From assembly GCF_020010905.1 (NCBI RefSeq), contig NZ_JAGJBY010000001.1, forward strand, positions 4,298,001 to 4,362,000: a DNA stretch of 64,000 nt, given 5' to 3'. The translations under genes and the position numbers were made by a program. The stretch comes from Streptomyces acidiscabies. GTDB taxonomy: Bacteria; Actinomycetota; Actinomycetes; Streptomycetales; Streptomycetaceae. Position 1 is the stretch's first letter. Each line of letters opens with the position of its first letter. Positions 1-9,300 of this stretch are shown one piece after another. The notes below the pieces were generated by a model that saw only the letters and a list, made by a program, of their open reading frames with translations, made no database searches and was not told the DNA's origin.

Positions 1-644
1 AGAAGATCGCGCTGCCCAGCGCGAGGACCGCCGCGAGCAGCGGGATCGCCATCGCCACGAACGACCCGAACGCGAACAGCATGACGATCGCCGCCGCCAG
101 CAGGCCGATCAGCTCACTGAACGACGTCGACGGCTTGTCCAGCTGACCGACCGCCGCCCCGCCGAACTCCACCCGCAGCGTGTCGCTGCGCAGCTTCGAG
201 CCCAGGTCCACGACCTTCTGGATGTTGTCCGTGTCCAGGCTCTGGCTCTGCTTCGTGAAGGTGACCGTCGCGTAGGCGGTCCGGCCGTCGCCGCTGATCT
301 GCGCCGCGCCCTGCGGGCCGAACGGGCTCGTCACCGCGCCGACCTCGGGCACCTCGGCGACCTGCGCCAGCATCCGGTCCACCTCGGCCTCGACGGCCGG
401 ATCGGTGACCTGGCCGCTCTTCGAGTGCAGCACGATGGTGCTCGTGTCGCCCGAGGTGCGCTGGAACTGGCTCTCCATCAGCTCGATGGCCTTGGTCGAT
501 TCGGTGCCGGGCAGGGTGTACTCCTCCGAGAAGGAGGACCCGCCCGCGGCGCTCACGCCGCCCACCAGGATCGCCAGGAGCAGCAGCCACCCGCCGATGA
601 CGATGAAACGGTGCCGGAAGCACCACCGCGCGATGCCGTTCATC
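1..644 (-). CDS. MMPL/RND-family transporter, N-terminal part (cut by window edge)
   Basis: The first 214 residues of a membrane transporter are present; the rest lies beyond the left edge. A short basic N-terminus precedes a transmembrane helix at about residues 13-33, followed by a periplasmic-type domain (about 35-170) rich in TESTKA and DNIQKV-like stretches typical of actinobacterial MMPL proteins, and the next helices begin at about 175 and 200. The family exports lipids or hydrophobic compounds using the proton gradient. The start is the ATG at 644-642, opening with MNGIARWC. It is transcribed away from the response regulator at 1012. The substrate cannot be told from the sequence; it is not visibly part of the biosynthetic operon that begins at 1715, because the regulator gene lies between them. 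Confidence 0.85.
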
Positions 645-1011
645 GATGACCGCCCGGGAGCTCGATCCGATGGTTGTCGAAAGGGAGCACAACTCTGCTT
701 TCGTGACGTAGGTCGGGCTCGGCGCTCCGCGCCGCACGGTCCGCCTGTCTCTGTCCGGCAGACCTTCCCGCAGCTCACAGCCTCCCTCCGGGCAGCCCCC
801 GGTGTCGTCGGGTCCCGGTCCGATCCCCGTGTCCCGCCAGGGGGGTACGGGCCGTCCGCGTACAGCGCTGGATGTACACGCGGGTACGACCCTGAGCGGA
901 CGTGACCCTCGGCCGGGTGGCAGTCCTCCGGTTCGGCGGGCAGCGCGCGTACGGCCTTGTACGGTGGGTTCCCGTGATGCCTTTTCCGACGTCCGTATCC
1001 GGAGGCCGGCC
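645..1011. other. Divergent intergenic region, no gene seen
   Basis: This 367-base stretch separates the minus-strand MMPL gene from the plus-strand response regulator, so it must hold both promoters. No open frame with convincing codon bias was found. A GGAGG Shine-Dalgarno sequence lies at the right end, eight bases before the regulator start. A direct repeat of GTACGG occurs near 950. I could not assign promoter hexamers with confidence. Confidence 0.5.
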
Positions 1012-1710
1012 ATGACGATCCGGGTGGTCGTGGCCGACGACCACACCCTCGTACGCGCCGGTTTCAGCGTGCTCGTGAACGCCTCGGCGGACATGGAGGT
1101 CGTCGCCGAGACCAGCACCGGCCGCGACACCGTGGCGGCCGGCCGCGCGCACCTTCCCGACATCGTCCTGATGGACGTACGGATGCCCGACATGGACGGC
1201 ATCGAGGCGACCCGGCAACTGCTGGACGATCCGGCCACCGAGTCCATCCGGGTCGTCATCCTCACGACCTTCGACCTCGACGAGTACGTGTTCGCCGCGC
1301 TCAAGGCCGGTGCCAGTGGCTTCCTCCTCAAGGACACGCCGCCGGAGAAGCTCCTCGCCGGGATCCGTACGGTCGCCGCGGGCGAGGCCCTCCTCGCGCC
1401 GAGCGTGACCCGGCGCCTGATCCGCGACTTCGTCAACCGGCCCGCCCTCGACGCCGGCATCTCACCGGCCCTGCTCGAACCGCTCACGGAACGCGAGCTG
1501 GAGGTCCTCGTCCACGTCGCGGCCGGACACTCCAACGCGGACATCAGCGGCCGGCTCCACATCAGCGTCGCGACCGTCAAGACCCACGTCAGCCGCCTGT
1601 TCAGCAAGCTGGACGCCCACGACCGCGCCCAACTGGTCGTGATCGCCTACGAGACGGGCCTGGTCGAACAGGTCCGCCGCCAGCAGGCGGGCGGGGGTCA
1701 CAGGCCGTAG
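1012..1710 (+). CDS. NarL/LuxR-family response regulator (orphan)
   Basis: This 232-residue two-component regulator has a receiver domain (1-120) and a LuxR-type HTH (about 162-222). The acidic pair is Asp9-Asp10, the phospho-acceptor Asp55 lies in MDVRMPDMDG, the switch Thr is in ILTTFD, and the conserved Lys107 is in LLKDT. The HTH shows LTERELEVL and ATVKTHVSRLFSKL, as in the NarL group. The ATG at 1012 follows GGAGG and starts the receiver directly, so an upstream in-frame extension to 802 is unlikely. No histidine kinase is adjacent, so its partner is unknown. It converges on the biosynthetic operon with only four bases between the stop codons. Whether it controls the operon is untested. 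Confidence 0.93.
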   Translation: MTIRVVVADDHTLVRAGFSVLVNASADMEVVAETSTGRDTVAAGRAHLPDIVLMDVRMPDMDGIEATRQLLDDPATESIRVVILTTFDLDEYVFAALKAGASGFLLKDTPPEKLLAGIRTVAAGEALLAPSVTRRLIRDFVNRPALDAGISPALLEPLTERELEVLVHVAAGHSNADISGRLHISVATVKTHVSRLFSKLDAHDRAQLVVIAYETGLVEQVRRQQAGGGHRP

Positions 1711-1714
1711 CGGC

Positions 1715-2779
1715 TCACAGCCCCTTGAAGAAGTGCGACGTCGCCACGAGCACCGCGTGCTCGCCCGCCCCGATCGTCCCCTCCGCCCGCAGTCGCTCGT
1801 ACGCCGCGAACACGGTCACGCTGCTCCGCTCCCACACATGACCCCGGCCGCACAGCCGGGCGTACCACTCGTCGGCCGTGTCGGAAGAGACCACCATCGC
1901 GGAGCCGCCCGAGAGCATCACGGCCCGGTGTGCCTGGACGGTCGTCGTGTGGCCGGCGATCGACGACAACCGCCCGCTGTCGCCGGGGAAGTGGCCGCCG
2001 ACGGGCGCCCCGGCGAGGACGGCGGCGAGGCGGGGGAAGGGCTCCACGAGGTGCAGCCGGGGCGGCGTCGTGCCCGGCAGTTCCGCGAAGCCCCGGTGGA
2101 TGCCCCACGCGAGGTCGCCCCGGCTGGTGGGGACGACGACGTGCCGGACCTCCTCGGCCGCCTGCCCGGCGATCTCCCAGGCGATCCGCTTGTAGCCCTC
2201 GATGCCGATCGGATGGCAGCCGACGAAGGGCTCGGCGATGTTGGAGACGGCCAGCGTGTCCGGCCGGGCGGCCAACTCGCGGATCAGGCCGACGCGTTCG
2301 GCGTCCGTGGCGAACAGGTGGAGGTCCGCCCCGAGGTCGGCGAGCCGCTCGCGCACCGGCTCCGGGAGCCGCGTGTACCCGGCGACCGTGCAGCGCAGCC
2401 CGGCCGCTGCGGCGTACGCGGCGAGCGCGAGACCGGCGTTGCCCGAGGAGCTGATGGCGACGCGCTCGTATCCGGACGCGGCGGCGTGCGCGACGACCAT
2501 CGCCGCGAACCGGTCCTTGTGCGAGCCGGTGGGATTCGCGGCCTCGTTCTTGACGGACGCGCCCTCCAGCCAAGGGAGTCGCAGCAGCGGCGTGTCGCCC
2601 TCGCCCAGGGCGGGCGCCGTGACGTACGGCAGCCGCTCGGTCGGGGCCGTCGTGTCGTCGTACACGCAGAACAGGTTGGGGTTCCGCCCGGCCGTATCGC
2701 AGTCCGGGCAGCCCCGGGGATGGTCCGCGACCGGGAAACGGGCCGCGCACCGCACGCACTCCAGATGGGACAGGGTCAC
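1715..2779 (-). CDS. Threonine-synthase-like PLP enzyme (last gene of NRPS operon)
   Basis: This 354-residue fold-type II PLP enzyme resembles threonine synthase. An N-terminal zinc-ribbon-like part has two CxxC pairs (CVRC and CPDC, residues 8-27). The PLP lysine is Lys88 in NPTGSHKDRFA, and SSSGNAGLA supplies the phosphate-binding loop. The length matches actinobacterial ThrC. GTG at 2779-2777 overlaps the stop of the acylase gene by four bases (GTGA), so translation is probably coupled. Family members catalyse beta- or gamma-elimination/replacement on phosphorylated hydroxy amino acids. In this operon, with a threonine-type kinase, it may act on O-phosphothreonine or a related intermediate; it could instead be a duplicate ThrC that boosts threonine supply. 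The fold is clear, the substrate is inference. Confidence 0.85.
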   Translation of the reverse strand: MTLSHLECVRCAARFPVADHPRGCPDCDTAGRNPNLFCVYDDTTAPTERLPYVTAPALGEGDTPLLRLPWLEGASVKNEAANPTGSHKDRFAAMVVAHAAASGYERVAISSSGNAGLALAAYAAAAGLRCTVAGYTRLPEPVRERLADLGADLHLFATDAERVGLIRELAARPDTLAVSNIAEPFVGCHPIGIEGYKRIAWEIAGQAAEEVRHVVVPTSRGDLAWGIHRGFAELPGTTPPRLHLVEPFPRLAAVLAGAPVGGHFPGDSGRLSSIAGHTTTVQAHRAVMLSGGSAMVVSSDTADEWYARLCGRGHVWERSSVTVFAAYERLRAEGTIGAGEHAVLVATSHFFKGL

Positions 2780-5103
2780 GACGGCCTCCGCAGCGTCAGG
2801 ACACGGGCCGTACGGTCCGGCGGCCCCTTCAGCGGCACCGGGTACAGCCGCCCCGCCGCGTGCAGCGGCGTCTGGTCCTCGTAATGGGGTGAGCGCGGAT
2901 GCCCCGAACTGCCGTGCCGCAGCACGTCCCACAGCCGGGGCCCGTCCGGCCGCAGCTCGGCGACGAACCGCCAGGGCGCCCCCTCCACCACCGTCCCCTG
3001 CCGGTCGGGCGTCATCAGCCCCACCGAGTGCCCGCTCCCCCCGACCGGCGTGGTGACCCCGCCGAACAGCACCGGCACCGCCTTGGCCAGCGCGTGCCGG
3101 TCCCGGATGCGGTGGATCCGGTCGTGGCGCCACCGCGCGGGATCGGCCCCCTGCTCCTCGGCGATCCACGCGGCGGCCTCGGCCAGCGCGCGGCCCACGC
3201 TCACCGGGAGCGGCGTGCCGTCGCCCAGGCGGGCCCGGGCCCCGGGGGAGGTGAGGAGGTGGTCGACCTGGAGGGTGACGTCGGGCATCGCGGCGGCCAG
3301 GTCCGCGCCGAGCCGGTCGTACACCCAGTGGTCGGTGAGCTTCTGGAGGAGGCGGAAGAAGACCAGCGGCGCGGCCTCGCCGGGGCGGGCGTGGCCGTCC
3401 CAGTCCGCGAGGAGGCGGTGGCAGGCCGCCGGGAGCGGCTCGGCGGGGGGTGCGTCGGCGAGGGCCGCGAGCAGGACGGGCAGGATACGGCGGGCCCGGC
3501 CGTCGGCGGTGTCGTTCTGCCAGGCGGCGCAGGTCTCCGGGGTGATCCGGGGCGCCGTGGTGATCAACTCCTCGATGCGCTCGGCCCGGTAGGGGGCGAC
3601 CCAGTCGGCGCCGACGTCCCGGGGGTCGTCGTCGGGGAGCATCTTGTGGTTGGCGGAGACGACGTGGCCCCGTTCGGGGTCGGTGTCCTCGGGGAGGTCG
3701 TCGAAGTCCAGGAAGCCCTTCCAGGACGCGGCGACCCGGTCGTGCCCGTCGGGGGTACGGCCGCTGCCGGGGAGGCGGGCGGGGACGCGGCCCGCCGTCC
3801 TCACGGAGATCGTGCCGTCCTGGCAGGCCCAGACGACGTTGAGGACGGGTACGCCGAAGGACCTCAGGGCGTCGCGGAACTCGCCGGGGGCCGTCGCGCG
3901 CCACATCGACTGGCAGGCGGCGATCTCCACGGAGGGTTCGAAGCCGCTCCAGTACAGGCCGTAGCGGGTGTCGGTGCCGGGCGGGTCCAGTTCGACGTAC
4001 CCGTCTCCGCCCGCCGCCCGGACGGTGACCGGGGCGTCGCCCCGGACCGTGATCGTGCTGTCCTCCTGCCAGCGGGGCGGCTCGGGGGGCAGGGTGCACA
4101 GGTCCTGGGTGTCGACGGTGGCGTTGGTGATGCCCCAGGCGAGCCGGCGGTTGGCACCGGCGATGAGGCCGGGGACGCCGGGGACGGTGACGCCGTAGCC
4201 GTACTCGTCGTCCCCGTCCCCGCCGCTGAGGGACAGGCCCGTCTGGTACCACATGCTCGGCTGGGTGAAGGGGATGTGCGGGTCGTTGGCGAGGATCGGG
4301 TGGCCCGAGGCGGTGAGGGCGCCGGAGACGGCCCAGGCGTTCGAGCCGATGGGGTGCTCGCCGTCGAGGAGGCCGTCGAGCCAGCGGCGGGAGGCGGCCG
4401 GGAGGGCGGCGGAGGCCGGGGGAGGGACGTACGCGCGGGCTGTCGCGCTCATGTCGCCCCCGCCGCTCCGCACAGTCACCGCCCCGTCCACCGGATACCG
4501 GGGTTCCCCGAACGCGCCCACGTACTCAGGGCGTTCGGCGGCCAGCCGGGCCCGGAACGTCTCGTTCTTGATGTTGACCGCGAGGTCGAAGCCCAGGTGT
4601 TTGACGATGAGGACGGAGTCCAGCGGCGTCCACGGCTCGGGCCGGTAGCGCAGGAGCGTGAACTCGACGGGGAGGCCGCCGCGCCGCCGCATGCGGTGGA
4701 CGGCCGCGTTCACCCCGGCGCTGAAGGCGTCGAGGGCGGCCCGGTGGCGGGGCTCCAGGAGCCGTTCGGAGCGCCGGGCGACCCGGGTCAGCGCGAGCCC
4801 CCGCGCCCGGACGTCCTCCTGGACCGTCACCGCGCCGAACAGCTCGGACAGCCGCCCCCGCGCCCGGCGGCGCAGGATGTCCATCTGCCAGAGCCGGTCC
4901 TGGGCCTGCGCGAACCCGGCGGCGAAGTACAGGTCGCCCTCGTCGCGGGCCCGCACCCACGGCACCCCGCGCAGGTCGCGCCGGATCTCCGCGCCCCGCG
5001 CCAGCCCGGGCAGGCTCAGCGTCCCCTCGTCGAGGTGGGCCCAGCGGCTGGGCAGGGCCGCCGCCGACAGCGCACGGCCGATCAGGCGTTCACGCCGGTT
5101 CAC
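2776..5103 (-). CDS. Penicillin acylase-like Ntn hydrolase
   Basis: This 775-residue S45-type acylase is close to the usual family length. The alpha region (1-253) is followed by the autocatalytic site at Gly253-Ser254 in the motif IGSNAWAVSG; Ser254 would become the N-terminal nucleophile. The downstream GSGHSVGLM-type stretch near the C-terminus also fits the beta subunit. Family members hydrolyse amides of fatty or aromatic acids; PvdQ-type relatives remove fatty acyl groups from peptide precursors. No signal peptide is visible (it starts MNRRERLIGRALS with no hydrophobic core), so the enzyme looks cytoplasmic, unlike PvdQ. It overlaps the exporter gene by 14 bases and the next gene by four. 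Removal of the FAAL-derived acyl chain from the peptide is the likely role, by inference. Confidence 0.9.
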   Translation of the reverse strand: MNRRERLIGRALSAAALPSRWAHLDEGTLSLPGLARGAEIRRDLRGVPWVRARDEGDLYFAAGFAQAQDRLWQMDILRRRARGRLSELFGAVTVQEDVRARGLALTRVARRSERLLEPRHRAALDAFSAGVNAAVHRMRRRGGLPVEFTLLRYRPEPWTPLDSVLIVKHLGFDLAVNIKNETFRARLAAERPEYVGAFGEPRYPVDGAVTVRSGGGDMSATARAYVPPPASAALPAASRRWLDGLLDGEHPIGSNAWAVSGALTASGHPILANDPHIPFTQPSMWYQTGLSLSGGDGDDEYGYGVTVPGVPGLIAGANRRLAWGITNATVDTQDLCTLPPEPPRWQEDSTITVRGDAPVTVRAAGGDGYVELDPPGTDTRYGLYWSGFEPSVEIAACQSMWRATAPGEFRDALRSFGVPVLNVVWACQDGTISVRTAGRVPARLPGSGRTPDGHDRVAASWKGFLDFDDLPEDTDPERGHVVSANHKMLPDDDPRDVGADWVAPYRAERIEELITTAPRITPETCAAWQNDTADGRARRILPVLLAALADAPPAEPLPAACHRLLADWDGHARPGEAAPLVFFRLLQKLTDHWVYDRLGADLAAAMPDVTLQVDHLLTSPGARARLGDGTPLPVSVGRALAEAAAWIAEEQGADPARWRHDRIHRIRDRHALAKAVPVLFGGVTTPVGGSGHSVGLMTPDRQGTVVEGAPWRFVAELRPDGPRLWDVLRHGSSGHPRSPHYEDQTPLHAAGRLYPVPLKGPPDRTARVLTLRRPS

Positions 5104-6334
5104 GCGTCTCCTCCTGGTGTGCGGGCGTCGCGATGCCGGGGATGCGGCGGCCGACGAGTACGTAGATGGCGACGCTGACCAGCGCCAGGGACCCCACCCC
5201 GAGGAACATCGCCGTCCCGCCGAAGCCGGTCAGCAGCAGACCGCCCGCCGACGGGCCGACGAACCCGCCGAACTGGGCGAAGGTCTGGGCGCCGAAGTAG
5301 CTGCCCCGGTTGGTGCCGGGCGCGATCCGGTCGATGATCGCGAACTCGGCGGGCACGATGAACGTCTCGCCGACCGAGAAGACCACCATCGCCACCACGA
5401 ACTGCCAGGTCTCCCGCGAGGCGGCGAACCCGACCATTCCCACGAACAGCAGCAGCCCCCCGAGGATGATCGACGTCACCGGGTCCCGCTTGCCCGAGAA
5501 GCGCGAGGCGATCATCTGGAAGCCGACGACGGTCACGGCGTTGGTCGTCAGCAGGTAGCCGAGGATCGTCGTCCCGTCGTGGAAGCCGATCGCGAGGTGC
5601 TGGGCGAGCAGCGCCGAGATCTTCCCGTGCACGGACTCCAGGAGCAGCCCGGCGACGATGAACCACAGCAGCCGCCGGTCCGTCGCCACGACCCGCGCAC
5701 TGTCGCGCAGCCCGCGCAGGACGGAGCCGAGCCGCTCACCCTCGGCGGCCTTCACCGTCCGCGCACCCGGGTTGAACAGCAGCGTCAGCCCGAGCAGCGC
5801 GAGGTAGCCGGTGTACACGGCGGCCGAGATCAGGAACGCCGTCCGCCCGCCGGACAGGCCCGCGAACCCGCCGACCAGCGGCCCCACGGCGAAGCCGACG
5901 TTCAGCGCGAGGTACTGGTACGAGAACCACTTGACCCGCTTCTCGTCCGGCAGCACGTCGCTGAGCATCGCCTTGCCGACCGGCCCGAACGACGCCGCGC
6001 TCATCGACAGCGCCGCGTTGCACGCGAACACCGCCAGGATGTGGTGGCTGACGTAGAAGCCGAGGAACGACGCGACGACGCCGAGCAGGGAGAGCAGCAG
6101 CAGCCGGGGCCGGCCCAGGATGTCCGAGAGCGAGCCGCCGACGAACCCCGCGAGCACCGAGAAGAACACCGACGAACCGACGATCAGACCGACCATCGAG
6201 GGGTCGAGGCCCAGCTCCCGGCGCAGGAACACCGCGAGGAACGGGACCGTGAAGGAGTTCGCCAGGCTCATGATCCCCGAACCGACGATCAGCAGCCTCG
6301 CGATGAACGGGGGCGAGGCGGTGGTGCGCGTCAT
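5090..6334 (-). CDS. MFS exporter of the NRPS cluster
   Basis: This 414-residue protein has the twelve-helix pattern of the major facilitator superfamily. Helices begin at about residue 10 (IARLLIVGSGIMSLANSFTV), and the loop-2/3 signature appears as GGSLSDILGRPRLL. A central cytoplasmic loop (about 190-215) divides the halves. Its start overlaps the stop of the A-T-C-TE synthetase by four bases, and its end overlaps the acylase start by 14, so it belongs to the operon. Export of the peptide product or its acylated precursor, and thereby self-protection, is the natural role. No substrate-specific feature is visible. Confidence 0.88.
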   Translation of the reverse strand: MTRTTASPPFIARLLIVGSGIMSLANSFTVPFLAVFLRRELGLDPSMVGLIVGSSVFFSVLAGFVGGSLSDILGRPRLLLLSLLGVVASFLGFYVSHHILAVFACNAALSMSAASFGPVGKAMLSDVLPDEKRVKWFSYQYLALNVGFAVGPLVGGFAGLSGGRTAFLISAAVYTGYLALLGLTLLFNPGARTVKAAEGERLGSVLRGLRDSARVVATDRRLLWFIVAGLLLESVHGKISALLAQHLAIGFHDGTTILGYLLTTNAVTVVGFQMIASRFSGKRDPVTSIILGGLLLFVGMVGFAASRETWQFVVAMVVFSVGETFIVPAEFAIIDRIAPGTNRGSYFGAQTFAQFGGFVGPSAGGLLLTGFGGTAMFLGVGSLALVSVAIYVLVGRRIPGIATPAHQEETREPA

Positions 6335-9300
6335 CGTGGACGGTGTCCCTTCACGGCGTCGTGGGGGGTGTGGAACCGGTGCATCAGCTCGGACAGCGTC
6401 TCGGCGGCCGGCCCCCGCAACAACCCCTCGTGATCAGTTGCGATGCTCTCGCACCTAATACTTGTGTTCAAAACGGCTGCCCAGTCGGCCGTCAAGTCGC
6501 CCCGCCCGGTGTTCCGCGTCGCCTCCACCAGCAGGACGGGTACGCCGCTGAGGTCGCCGGACGCCGGCCAGTCCAGGGCGGCCAGCCGTACGTAGTCCGC
6601 GAACGCCTCCCGCAGGGGGCCGCCGAGCAGCTCGGCCGCCTCGCCCATCCGCCGCTCGGCCCGGTCCAGGACCTCGGCCTCCGGGAGGGCGGCCAGCTCC
6701 TCCCGTACGGCCGCCGCGTGTTCCTGGCCGACGGCGGGGAACGCCGCCGAGAGGCTGCCGAGGAAGTACGCGAGCAGTTTCTCGCGGGGCTCGGACAGCT
6801 CGGTACGCAGGGACTTCGGGGCGAGGGCGTCCAGCAGGACGAGGGACAGGACCTGGCCGCCGTCCAGACGCCGGGCGACCTCGTAGGCGAGGGCGCCGCC
6901 GAAGGAGTGGCCCACGAGGTGGACCGGGCGGCCCGACGCCTCGGCCGCGATGGCCTGGGCGCAGGCTTCCGCCAGCACGGGGACGGTCAGGCCGTCGCCG
7001 TGCGCGCGGACCAACTCCCCGGTGGACAGGGCGTGGAAGGAGCGCTCCGGGAAGTGGGCGGAGAGCTGCGCGTACGAGGGGGCCAGGCCCAGGATGCCGG
7101 GGAAGGCGAAGACGGGGGGCGGGCCGTCGGGGCGGGAGCGGAGGGGGAGGAGGACATGCGGTACCTCCCGTGCCGGGGGCGTGAGCAGTTCGCCGAGCGG
7201 CGTGTGCGGATCGCCCGTGATCCGGTCCAGCAGTTCCGCGAACTCCGCCGCCATTCCCTCGACCGTCCCCCGGTCGAACAGGTCCGTGTTGTAACGCCAG
7301 TTGAGCCGGAAGCCGTCCTGGTCCTCGGTGATGTCGAGCACCAGGTCCGTCTTCGCCTCCTGCACCGGCAGCCGTACCGCCGTCACCGTCAGGCCGTCCA
7401 GGCTCAGCGGCACGGTCTCGTTGTTCTGGACCACCAGCATCAGCTGGAACAGGGGGGAGTGGCGCGCGGTGCGCTCGGGGTTGAGCCGCCTGACCAGCTC
7501 CTCGAAGGGGACGTGCTGCCGCTCCAGGTCGCGGAGCGTCTGGTCGCGGACCTGGGCCAGCAGATCGCCGACGCTCCCGGTCCCGGGGACCCGCGTCCGC
7601 AGCACCACCGTGTTGACGAACATCCCGATGACGTCGTCGAAGTCGGTGGACGGCCGGTTGGCGACCGGCGTACCGACCACGACGTCCGCGTCCTTGCCCC
7701 GCCGGGCGACGAACAGCGCGAAGGCCGCCTGGAGCAGCATGAACACGGTCACGTCAGCCGACCGTGCCGCCCCCTTGAGGGCGCCGCCCGCCCGGCGGGT
7801 CACGGTGTCCCCGTGGTACGTCATCCGCTCCGGCCGGACCCGGTCCAACGGCAGCGAGTGCTCGGCGGGCAGATCCGCGAGCCGCCCCTCCCAGTAGTCG
7901 ACGTCGTCCCGCGCGGCGGGCGTACCGAGCCACTCCCGCATGCTGTGGGCGTAGTCGGCGTACGTCGCGGCGAGCGCAGGCAGCGGGTCGCCCTCGGTCC
8001 GCTGGGCGAAGTGGGCGTACAGCACGCCGAGTTCACGCCCGAGGACGGCGTTGGACCACCCGTCCCCGGCCACGTGGTGCAGCGTCACCAGCAGCCCGTG
8101 CACCCGCTCCCCGAACGCCACCACCCGTACCCGCAGCGGCAGATCCCGCTCCAGGTCGAAGGGCCGGGCGACCTCCTCCTCCGCCAACTCCTCGATCACC
8201 CGGCGGACTTCACCTCCGGGCGCCTCCTCCACCGACACCCGCACCCGTTCGGCGGGCAGTGCGACGGCGACGACCTCGCCGTCCTCCAGCCGCAGCAGGC
8301 TGCGCAGCGGGACATGCCGTTCGGCGAGCGCGACGAAGGACCGCTCCAGCGCGGCCACGTCCAACTCGCCCTCCAGGAGCAGGGACATGTGCAGGTTGTA
8401 CGCGGAGCTGTCCGGCTCCATCCGCGACAGGAAGTACAGCCGCTGCTGAGCCGACGTCGCCGGCCGCCGCTCCTGGTCGGGCGCCCGCAGGAGCGGCATG
8501 ACCGGCCCGCCGTCCGGCTCCCGTTCGCGTACGGCGGCGGCCAGCGCCCGCGCGGTCGGCTCGCGCAGGAAGTCGCGCAGGGCGACGCTCACCCCGAAGT
8601 CGGTGCGGACGCGGGCCAGCAGGCGGGTCGCCAGCAGGGAGTGGCCGCCGAGGTCGAAGAAGCCGTCGGTGGGGGTGATCCGGCCGCCGGGCAGCAGGTC
8701 GGACATGGCGGCGACGATCCGGGCCACCACCGGGTCGCGGTCCGTGGCGTCGGCCGGGGCCGTGTGGTCGTCCGGCGTCGGGTCCGGCAGGGCGCGGCGG
8801 TCGAGCTTGCCGTTGTGGGTGAGGGGGAGCGCGTCGAGGGGGACGAACACGCTGGGCAGCATGTACTCGGGGAGCACCTCGGAGAGGCGCCCCCGCAGGT
8901 CGGCGGGCGCGGCGCCGGGCCCGTCCGGGACGACGTACGCCACGAGCGCCCGGCCCAGCCTGGGCAGCTCGCGGGCGACGACCGCCGCCTCGGTCACCCC
9001 CTCCAGCGCGCGCAACGCGCCCTCCACCTCGCCGAGTTCGATGCGGAAGCCCCGGATCTTGACCTGGTCGTCCCTGCGGCCGTGATAGGCGAACTCCCCG
9101 TCCGGCAGGAGCCGGGCCAGGTCACCCGACCGGTAGCCACGCCCCCGTCCGCCGGGCAGCTCCACGAACCGCTCCCGGGTCAGGTCGGGCCGCCCGAGGT
9201 AGCCGAGGGCCACGCCGGGGCCGGTCACCACGATCTCGCCGGTCTCCCCGGCCGGCACCGGCGCCAGGTCCTCGTCCAGGAGCAGGAACTCCAGGTCCGG

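Noticed and set aside
114..1607. Minus-strand open frame across the MMPL start and response regulator
   Set aside because: It runs against both real genes, is Arg/Ser/Gly rich and has no recognisable domain. The third-position GC pattern belongs to the other frames.
2780..4252. Upstream extension of the threonine-synthase-like gene
   Set aside because: The extension is an Arg/Pro-rich shadow of the acylase gene. The GTG at 2779 gives the normal family N-terminus and a coupled overlap.
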